In this document: positions 6,097 to 11,083 of the stretch, piece after piece
Layout: each line of letters opens with the position of its first letter
Numbering within the stretch: the stretch's first letter is position 1
Assembly (NCBI RefSeq): GCF_938017615.1
Contig: NZ_CALIJA010000111.1
Location: 1 to 11,083 of the forward strand
Length of the DNA stretch: 11,083 nucleotides
DNA from: an uncultured Campylobacter sp.
Lineage (GTDB): Bacteria; Campylobacterota; Campylobacteria; Campylobacterales; Campylobacteraceae
Direction: 5' to 3'
Position numbers and translations under genes: made by a program
The notes under the pieces: model-generated
Told to the model about the DNA's origin: nothing
The model's database searches: none
The model's input: only the letters and a program-made list of their open reading frames with translations

Positions 6097-7236
6097 TTAA
6101 AATTCCACGAAAGAAAGCCCGATGCCGATCTTATTGACGCTGCGTTTGTAATCCGCGAGGCTCTCGCCGTAGCCGTTAAAGTAGCGCAGATAGCCGTAAA
6201 ATCCGCTATTAAAGATCGGAAAGCTATAGTTCAGCTCGATCGCGCCGCGGTTACTGCCGTCAAAATGTAGGTTGTTTCGCCACAGAGCGCTAAGTCGCTG
6301 CTTGCCGAAGGTGTATGACGCGCGCAGATCGCCGTAGCCCATATAATCCGCGATGTCCTCATTCGTGCGGTCCAGCCAAAACGCATACCAGGCTCTGGGG
6401 GTGATCGAAAATCCGTCCGCACTCCACGTGCTTTGCGCGTAGAGCCTATTCCATGAGCGCGATTCCTCGCCACCCTTGCCGTTTGATTCGTGCATGGCGC
6501 CTATCTTTAGCTCGTCCGCAAACGGCACCGGCGCGCTAACGTATAGCTCGGGGCGATAGTTGCTCTCGCGGAAAGGCGCGCTATCCTGCGTGATCTGCCA
6601 CCAGGAATTTTGCGCGTAAGCGAATGAAATTTTCTCTCCAAGCCCCAGCGCGTCGTAGGTGATCGGTCGCTCGAAGCTAAACTCAAAATGCAGTTCATCC
6701 GCCTTGCGATCGGGTTTTTTACTGAAATCGTGGGTAAAGAGCATATAGATCGGCTCGTAGTATTTAAGCCCCAAAAATCCAAAATTTCGACCATTTTGCT
6801 CGCCTTGCGGCGTGGAATCCAGCGAGGCGGAATTTTGCGAGAGCGAGGCGGAATTAGATGATGCTAAATTTGACGCCGAGCCCGACGCAGTCGAGCCTGC
6901 GTCTAAGAAATTTGATGCAGCAGAATTTAGCGCGCTGGATTCTGCCATGGCGGAATTTTGTGCTAAAGAATTTTGCGGCACCACAGAGTTTAAAACGGCG
7001 GCATCATCGTGCGAAGCGCGGTTTTCTGCGGACGAGGTAGAATTTTCTGCGACTTTTCGGCGCGGTTTATCGCCTTTATCCGCTAGGCTTGCCGCGGCGA
7101 TCTTTTTGTAATAGATCATCGCGTTTTTGTAATCGCCTTTGGCCTCGTATTCGCCGGCCTTTGCGTACAGCTCGGTCAGGTCTTGCGCGGCTAGACTCAT
7201 GGCACAAAGCGCGAGTGTTAAAGCTTTAAATTTCAT
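6097..7236 (-). CDS. pldA: Outer membrane phospholipase A with an extra N-terminal helical region and NS-rich linker
   Basis: OMPLA is an outer-membrane beta-barrel that hydrolyses phospholipids. The catalytic block is clear: H249 and S251 in HESNG, and N263 in SRSWNRLY, with the same spacing as H142, S144 and N156 in E. coli. The protein ends in phenylalanine, as barrel proteins usually do. A signal peptide covers about 1-17. Residues 20-48 (LYAKAGEYEAKGDYKNAMIYYK) resemble a tetratricopeptide helix pair. Residues 61-150 are a Ser/Asn/Ala-rich linker with repeated NSA. The barrel fills 151-379. AAAGGG five bases before the ATG supports the start, which overlaps the end of mobA by 11 bases. 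The mobA-pldA order is also found in C. jejuni (Cj1350-Cj1351). Confidence 0.93.
   Translation of the reverse strand: MKFKALTLALCAMSLAAQDLTELYAKAGEYEAKGDYKNAMIYYKKIAAASLADKGDKPRRKVAENSTSSAENRASHDDAAVLNSVVPQNSLAQNSAMAESSALNSAASNFLDAGSTASGSASNLASSNSASLSQNSASLDSTPQGEQNGRNFGFLGLKYYEPIYMLFTHDFSKKPDRKADELHFEFSFERPITYDALGLGEKISFAYAQNSWWQITQDSAPFRESNYRPELYVSAPVPFADELKIGAMHESNGKGGEESRSWNRLYAQSTWSADGFSITPRAWYAFWLDRTNEDIADYMGYGDLRASYTFGKQRLSALWRNNLHFDGSNRGAIELNYSFPIFNSGFYGYLRYFNGYGESLADYKRSVNKIGIGLSFVEF
6787..7056 (-). repeat. Asn-Ser-rich low-complexity linker within pldA, dense in RAATTY hexamers
   Basis: This codes for residues 61-150 of PldA, with repeated QNSA, LNSA, SNSA and related units. RAATTY hexamers start at 6782, 6830, 6866, 6908, 6923, 6953, 6968 and 7040: eight in about 264 bases. 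The DNA word GCGGAATTTTG is shared with the hisIE linker although the two proteins are unrelated. Confidence 0.75.
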
Positions 7237-7771
7237 CTGCGCCCTTTAAATCGTTTTGATAATTTATATTTAAAAACTGCTCTTTGTTTTTGAAATTTAG
7301 CACTTTGGAATTTGCAGATCCGATGAGTGCACCGATCTTATGCTCTCCTGCACGGTAGAGCTCAAGCGCGCGCGGCGCGAGAGCTGCGTCAAAAAATCCG
7401 CACAAGCTATGCCTATGCGCTTCGTCGCCCGCCACGCAAATTTGCCCCTCCTGCTCGCTAAGGGCGCGAATGGTGGAAATTTCTACAAATGGCATATCGG
7501 CGGGGATGATAAAAATGCGCTCGCCGCTAAATGGTTTCAGCGCCGAATACAGCGCGCCCATCGGCGAAAATTCCTCAAATTCGTCGTAGATCATAGGAAG
7601 CGGCGGGTTAAATTTAGAGCTTTTGGCGCAGGCGAAAACCCGCTCAAACTCGCATCTTAAGCGCGAGAAAAGAAAGTGCGTCATGCTGGGATGCCCGCGG
7701 AATGGAAACAGCGTTTTGTCGCTGCCGAAACGCGAGCTTTTGCCGCCGCAGAGAATGACGCAGGTTTTCAT
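7226..7771 (-). CDS. mobA: Molybdenum cofactor guanylyltransferase
   Basis: MobA joins GTP to molybdopterin to make the guanine-dinucleotide cofactor used by DMSO-reductase-family enzymes such as formate dehydrogenase and periplasmic nitrate reductase. The nucleotide-binding loop is MKTCVILCGGKSSRFGSDKT at residues 1-20, with cysteine where alanine is usual before GG. PADMPF (about 90-95) carries the metal-binding aspartate, and FSPMGALYSALK (about 68-79) is a family block. I chose the ATG at 7771 because it aligns with the family start. An upstream in-frame ATG at 7792 would add seven residues; neither has a strong ribosome binding site (GGTGA before 7771). The gene overlaps pldA by 11 bases. 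Confidence 0.9.
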   Translation of the reverse strand: MKTCVILCGGKSSRFGSDKTLFPFRGHPSMTHFLFSRLRCEFERVFACAKSSKFNPPLPMIYDEFEEFSPMGALYSALKPFSGERIFIIPADMPFVEISTIRALSEQEGQICVAGDEAHRHSLCGFFDAALAPRALELYRAGEHKIGALIGSANSKVLNFKNKEQFLNINYQNDLKGADEI

Positions 7772-7773
7772 CG

Positions 7774-7815
7774 AAATTTCACCGGCTTCCATCGATCTTT
7801 ATCGCGGCGAAATTT
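7774..7815 (-). promoter_or_regulatory. Hairpin covering the mobA ribosome binding site
   Basis: AAATTTC (7774-7780) pairs with GAAATTT (7809-7815), and CCG (7782-7784) with CGG (7805-7807) across one mismatch. On the minus strand the downstream arm contains GGTGAAATTT, the only Shine-Dalgarno-like sequence before the mobA ATG at 7771. The hairpin could lower mobA translation or act as an end signal for the upstream gene. Confidence 0.3.
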
Positions 7816-7853
7816 TAAATTTGAAAGTAAAATTTGAAAGAAGCGCGGGCATA

Positions 7854-8630
7854 TTAGTCTTTTTGCATATATTTGGCTTTGCCAAGGGCGTTGTTTGCGA
7901 TGAACTGATAAAGGCTCGGCGCTTGAAGCTTGGCTAGCTCGGGGTATTTGGCCTTAAGCGTCTTCCATATGTCATAGACGCGCATACCGCTTGCGTAAAG
8001 CTTCATAATCTCGCTAAAATGCGGATCATAAAGGCTCGGTTTTTTATACAGCGAGAGTTTGCGGTCGGTATCAAGTACCGCGTTTGCCTCGATAAAAGCA
8101 GCAAGATCGCGCTCGCTTACTTTTGCAAAATCCTTTTCGTATTGAGATTTCATATGCTTTAAAATTTCTTTATTGCTAACGCCTTGGAAGTGCATTTTCT
8201 TGATCTCGAAGCGATACGCGTATAAGAAATCCTCGCTTTTTTTGGCGGTTGCGCGAAGTCTTGTTTTTTCATCTTTGAACGTCACGGAGATAAAGTGTGT
8301 AAGCCCGGGCGCAGTAACGGCGTTTTTGAACGCTTCGTCCTCCTCGCCGATCTTTTTTAAGATCGCCTTGACGGTGTAGCCTTGGGCGATGAGGTTTGAA
8401 ATTTTATCTTTATACGGTTTGTAGTCGAATCGCACGCGTCTAAAGCCCGTCTCGACGCTGATTTTTTTATAGATCCTCGCATGCTCTCTAGATGTAAAAT
8501 ACCTCGATTTCAGCCCTTTGCGGAGTTGTTCGGCAACCGCGGTAAAATCGTCATAATCGGCGATAGACGCGATTAATTCCTTTTCGTTTACGACCCTCCC
8601 GTTAACGACCGCGATGGTAATGACCTTCAT
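7854..8630 (-). CDS. Unrecognised protein with three tandem helical repeats
   Basis: A 258-residue basic, soluble protein that I cannot assign to a named family. The ATG at 8630 has a strong AAAGGAG site five bases upstream, so the earlier in-frame ATG at 8654 is unlikely. Three segments align with one another: 76-114, 142-180 and 207-244, about 66 residues apart. Each has the pattern I-x-x-[LM]-x-x-x-G-x-x-x-x-x-I-[LW], then a Lys-rich helix, then a closing FI. Two-helix or three-helix modules of this kind could be helix-turn-helix-like DNA-binding units or protein-binding repeats. An N-terminal region (1-70) reads MKVITIAVVNGRVV and then an Arg/Lys-rich helix. It lies upstream of mobA with an 82-base gap. 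No signal peptide or membrane segment is seen. Confidence 0.8.
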   Translation of the reverse strand: MKVITIAVVNGRVVNEKELIASIADYDDFTAVAEQLRKGLKSRYFTSREHARIYKKISVETGFRRVRFDYKPYKDKISNLIAQGYTVKAILKKIGEEDEAFKNAVTAPGLTHFISVTFKDEKTRLRATAKKSEDFLYAYRFEIKKMHFQGVSNKEILKHMKSQYEKDFAKVSERDLAAFIEANAVLDTDRKLSLYKKPSLYDPHFSEIMKLYASGMRVYDIWKTLKAKYPELAKLQAPSLYQFIANNALGKAKYMQKD

Positions 8631-8653
8631 ATTTTCTCCTTTGATTGGGCACA

Positions 8654-8659
8654 ATTCTA
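8654..8659 (-). promoter_or_regulatory. Candidate -10 box for the helical-repeat gene
   Basis: On the minus strand TAGAAT sits 24 bases before the start codon at 8630, preceded by AT-rich sequence. The implied leader is short but includes the AAAGGAG site. The call is based on sequence pattern only. Confidence 0.35.
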
Positions 8660-8701
8660 ACTTAAAACTATAAACTCAAATTTAATTATTTATTATCAAG
8701 G

Positions 8702-8895
8702 ATTGCGGAGGATTTACGTTTGCGAGGCAGAATTTTACGCGCTAAGATTTATTATTTTGATTGATTTTTATATCTTTTTGTGCTTGTTCTCACGCCGCTT
8801 TTTTATACTTTTTTGCATAAAGATGAAGCGAGCTTGCAAAGATAAATTTTACCCGCAAACTCTAGCTAAATTGCCCGCACAAATTAGCTTTTTTT
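8702..8895 (+). ncRNA. Possible small plus-strand RNA in the 8631-8883 gap
   Basis: On the plus strand an AT-rich stretch ends in TATTAT (8691-8696), a plausible -10 box, and about 190 bases later comes a hairpin with a seven-T run (8864-8895). No convincing plus-strand gene lies between. A frame from a TTG at 8703 stays open but runs through the hairpin and T tract, and a GGAGG at 8707-8711 precedes only a 14-codon TTG frame. The 3' end would overlap the stop of the YgbA-like gene in antisense. Confidence 0.25.
8864..8895 (+). terminator. Intrinsic-type terminator reading on the plus strand
   Basis: AGCTAAATT (8864-8872) and AAATTAGCT (8881-8889) pair with one mismatch around an eight-base loop, followed directly by seven T residues (8889-8895) on the plus strand. 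On the minus strand the T run becomes an A run ahead of the hairpin, so it points the wrong way for every annotated gene here. Confidence 0.45.
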
Positions 8896-9243
8896 AAACG
8901 AAAAAAGCTTTTTGATCTTTGTAAGTCCTAGCTTCATGCCGCTATATTTCATCATCTTAGCCATATTTACCCACATTTCACGCTCGTAGCACGGATGCGG
9001 GCAGTGGTGACAGCGCGGCTTTTCGGTATGTGGGCAGGCGCGTAAGCGCGCATAGGCGTAACGCAGCATCCGCTCGCAGTCGCTACAGAGATGAAAGTGC
9101 GTCTGCACTAGCCCCTTATCGTCTTTGTAGTCATGAAGCACAGCACCGTCTTTTTTAGGCGCATCCGCATGCTTGCCATCGCAGTAAATTTGGATAAATT
9201 TCGTCACCGTATTTACTTCGTAAATAAATTTTTCGCTCGTCAT
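8884..9243 (-). CDS. YgbA-like protein, nitrous-oxide-stimulated-promoter family
   Basis: A 119-residue cysteine-rich protein matching the family typified by E. coli YgbA, a protein induced by nitric oxide. Seen in sequence: C21 and H25 in IYCDGKH, C53 and C56 in LCSDCERML, YAYARLRACP (62-71), C78, C81 and C85 in KPRCHHCPHPCY, and the closing MMKYSGMK. The Cys and His positions suggest a bound metal. The family is linked to growth under nitrosative stress, but its biochemical role is not settled. AAAGGA six bases before the ATG supports the start. A perfect FNR/CRP-type dyad and a -10 box lie upstream, which suits control by nitric oxide or oxygen. It is apparently transcribed alone. Confidence 0.85.
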   Translation of the reverse strand: MTSEKFIYEVNTVTKFIQIYCDGKHADAPKKDGAVLHDYKDDKGLVQTHFHLCSDCERMLRYAYARLRACPHTEKPRCHHCPHPCYEREMWVNMAKMMKYSGMKLGLTKIKKLFSFKKS

Positions 9244-9261
9244 ATTTGATCCTTTGGGCGG

Positions 9262-9304
9262 ATTTTATCTAAAAGAGACAAAAATACTCTTGAGCGCGCT
9301 CAAG
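9262..9304 (-). promoter_or_regulatory. Promoter with a perfect FNR/CRP-type dyad
   Basis: CTTGAGCGCGCTCAAG (9289-9304) is a perfect 16-base palindrome containing TTGA-N6-TCAA, the core of FNR/CRP-superfamily sites. On the minus strand TAAAAT (9262-9267) is a good -10 box. If it is used, +1 falls near 9255 and the dyad is centred at about -41.5, the classic position for activators of this superfamily that overlap the -35 region. The leader would be about 12 bases, starting at the ribosome binding site. Confidence 0.55.
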
Positions 9305-9316
9305 TTAGAATTTATA

Positions 9317-9340
9317 GAATTTTAAAATTCCGCGGAATTT
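9317..9340 (-). terminator. Overlapping perfect palindromes after the AI-2E family gene
   Basis: AAATTCCGCGGAATTT (9325-9340) is a perfect 16-base palindrome just past the stop codon at 9345. It overlaps GAATTTTAAAATTC (9317-9330), a perfect 14-base palindrome. The first could form a short hairpin on the minus strand, followed by TAAAATTCTA. Terminator function is possible but weak. Confidence 0.35.
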
Positions 9341-9344
9341 CGCT

Positions 9345-10352
9345 TTATCTTTCGACCTTGTTGCTTAATAGAGTCGCGATGAAGCGCGTTTTGTCATTTG
9401 AGGCAAGCGCGATCTGAATGCTCATCGTAAGCGGCACAGCCAAAAACAGCCCACCGATGCCGAGTACGAAGCCCCATAGCAGCAGCCCTGCAAGTACGCT
9501 GATCGTTGAAAGCCCGAGCCCTTGCCCTAAAAATCGTGGCTCGATGATATTTCCGATCGCTACGTTTACAACCAAATAGATTGCGATAGTCCAGATGCTA
9601 GAGCTTATATCCATCGTAGCTAGCGTCACGAAAAGCGTCGGAAAGACCGCTACGATCGAGCCTATCGTAGGGATGAAATTTAGCACGAAAGCTAAAATCC
9701 CCCACAGCGCGGCATATGGAACACCAAGAGCCCACAGCCCGAGCCCGATAAGCGCACCGGTGCAAGCTGAAGCGATAGTTTTGATTAGCAGATATTTTTT
9801 GAGGCTGGAGGCAAATTTCTTCACGAAAGTGTGCGTAGCATGGCTACTTTGCGAAAAATAGCGGATTTTTTCGTCGATCACAGAGCTTTCAAAGACCATA
9901 AATGAAACCATTATAAAAATGAAAAATCCCGTCGAGACTATCGAGCCTGTTTTGCGCAGTAGTGCAGATAGCTGTGCGGCGGCTTCGCTCGGATCAATGC
10001 CTAGGCTTGCGGCGTTAAGCTCTATGCCGAATAGAGAGAGCTTCGCACTCACGCCTCCTAGCACCTCTTCAAATTTTGCTTGAAGCTCGGGCAGGCGCGC
10101 TGAAAATTCCTTGATCGCATCGAAGATGACTGCGCCGAAAAACACTATAATCGCCACGAAAGCGAAAGTGATGATGAGGAAGCTAAAAACGCGCCCGACG
10201 CGGATCTTTTGGACATAAAGCACCAGCGGCGAGACGAGCACCGTGATGAAAATAGCTAGCAAAAATGGCACGACGATAGCCTGCGCGGCTTTAAGACCAG
10301 CCAGGATGATTACGACGCAGGCAACCGACATCAAGGACATTTGAAGCTTCAA
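9345..10352 (-). CDS. AI-2E/PerM family membrane transporter
   Basis: A polytopic inner-membrane protein of about 335 residues. Numbered from an in-frame ATG at 10373, membrane segments lie at roughly 14-28, 32-54, 62-84, 146-162, 200-217, 221-252, 258-278 and 288-325. Family marks are LNFIPTIGSIVAVFPTLF (231-248), IIEPRFLGQGLGLS (276-289) and GFVLGIGGLFLAVPL (301-315). The family includes E. coli TqsA (exports the AI-2 signal) and PerM, and other members act on ions, so substrate cannot be named. I place the start at the TTG at 10352 because AGGAG lies five bases before it. The ATG at 10373, seven codons earlier, has no ribosome binding site. An amphipathic region (about 85-145) sits between the third and fourth segments. 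Confidence 0.88.
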   Translation of the reverse strand: MKLQMSLMSVACVVIILAGLKAAQAIVVPFLLAIFITVLVSPLVLYVQKIRVGRVFSFLIITFAFVAIIVFFGAVIFDAIKEFSARLPELQAKFEEVLGGVSAKLSLFGIELNAASLGIDPSEAAAQLSALLRKTGSIVSTGFFIFIMVSFMVFESSVIDEKIRYFSQSSHATHTFVKKFASSLKKYLLIKTIASACTGALIGLGLWALGVPYAALWGILAFVLNFIPTIGSIVAVFPTLFVTLATMDISSSIWTIAIYLVVNVAIGNIIEPRFLGQGLGLSTISVLAGLLLWGFVLGIGGLFLAVPLTMSIQIALASNDKTRFIATLLSNKVER

Positions 10353-10453
10353 GGATTCTCCTAAATTTGACATTTTCGCAGAGCTTTTACGCGAAATTTT
10401 GGTGAAAGGATTTTAACTAAAATTCCATAAATTTATGACTAAAATTTTATATA

Positions 10454-11029
10454 TCATTTCTTATCCCATAAATTCAGTTCACTTTGAATTTCTATCTTTA
10501 TATAATAAGAATTTTCTGTAATACCTGCAAATTTTGCCAATATTTTTGTCTCATCGGAGGAGCTTAAATGTACTGGAAATGATTTTGCTCCATTAGAAAG
10601 CAGCCAAATAGTACGTGTTATTCCGTCAGAAAATGAACAAGCGTATTTTGTTTCTTTCACATAATTCTTTTTAAAAAACGGAATACATCTTACTTTTATT
10701 GGTACATAATACTCATCAGAATAACAACAAACTCTAGCCAATGGCACAGTATTACCAAGACCCTGTTTAAAGCCCTCTTCTTCCCAACTATATTTGTAAT
10801 CGTTTCGCCAACCATCTTCCCTTTTATTGCTTATTTCTTTATCTACATCAATTTTATTATTACGTCATAATTCTAAGAATTTTATGCTATCAACAAACGC
10901 AATATCTCTAGTGTTATTTGTAAATGGGTGGCACATATATACAGATTTTTGGTTTTTAATTTTTAATTCAAAAATAACACGTTTTTCTTCAACTATAATA
11001 TTTATACCGGGAAAACGTTCAAGCTTCAT
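10454..11029 (-). pseudogene. Unrecognised AT-rich gene interrupted by an in-frame TGA
   Basis: From an ATG at 11029, with GGAG six bases upstream, the frame reads MKLERFPGINIIVEEKRVIF and on through FVDSIKFLEL. It meets a single TGA at codon 55 (10865-10867), then continues in the same frame as RNNKIDVDKEISNKRED to a TGA at 10454. Without that stop it would be a protein of 191 residues. An open stretch from a GTG at 10747 covers only the C-terminal half. Base composition is clearly more AT-rich than the genes to its left, which suggests recent transfer. I do not recognise the family, and there is no signal peptide or membrane segment. It could be an immunity or effector-associated protein, but nothing in the sequence shows that. 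A sequencing error is an alternative to true decay. Confidence 0.55.
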
Positions 11030-11083
11030 ATTGCACTCCAATCCCTATATTTATTGACATGGCTTATCATACAAAATGCTCGC

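Noticed and set aside
6812..7111. Plus-strand open frame with repeated AEF units
   Set aside because: It is the complement of the pldA linker and lies wholly inside pldA. The repeats are the same RAATTY words read on the other strand.
8703..8897. 64-residue hydrophobic plus-strand open frame
   Set aside because: It starts at a TTG, lacks a placed ribosome binding site, and runs through a hairpin and T tract that would end its own transcript. A non-coding RNA is the better reading.
10865..10867. TGA read as selenocysteine
   Set aside because: The context shows no redox motif, the protein family is unknown, and I saw no convincing selenocysteine-insertion stem just after the codon. A nonsense mutation or sequence error is more likely.

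Overview
The window looks like part of a chromosome from a Campylobacter species with a fairly high GC content, probably from the oral group (gracilis, showae, rectus, curvus). This is inferred from three things: the very frequent AAATTT words, the mobA-pldA and ilvE-SPFH gene pairs known from Campylobacter, and the AAGGA-type ribosome binding sites. The species is a guess. Every gene I can support lies on the minus strand, so transcription runs from right to left.

Right edge (about 10430-11083): an AT-rich patch holding one unrecognised gene that is interrupted by a single in-frame TGA. Core block (2626-10352), in order of transcription: an AI-2E/PerM-family membrane transporter; a YgbA-like cysteine-rich protein of the nitrous-oxide-stimulated-promoter family, preceded by a perfect FNR/CRP-type dyad; an unrecognised protein built from three helical repeats; mobA overlapping pldA; ilvE closely followed by an SPFH/prohibitin-like membrane protein; and the fused histidine enzyme hisIE. 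Left block (1-2391): three genes that look like toxin-immunity proteins (a leucine-rich-repeat plus NTF2-like protein, an unassigned protein, and a SUKH/SMI1-KNR4 protein). No toxin gene is visible. Two of the three carry single-base frameshifts.

The most unusual feature is shared by two unrelated enzymes. HisIE, between its two domains, and PldA, between its N-terminal helical part and its barrel, each carry an insert of about 90-105 residues, low in complexity and full of Asn-Ser pairs. At the DNA level both inserts are dense in RAATTY hexamers, the palindrome methylated by CtsM and required for natural transformation in C. jejuni. Several intergenic hairpins also have arms made from the same words. 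I suggest these are uptake or methylation sites accumulating in tolerant sequence, much as uptake sequences do in Haemophilus and Neisseria. This is a hypothesis that could be tested across the genome.

No tRNA, rRNA, CRISPR array, insertion sequence or transposase was seen.
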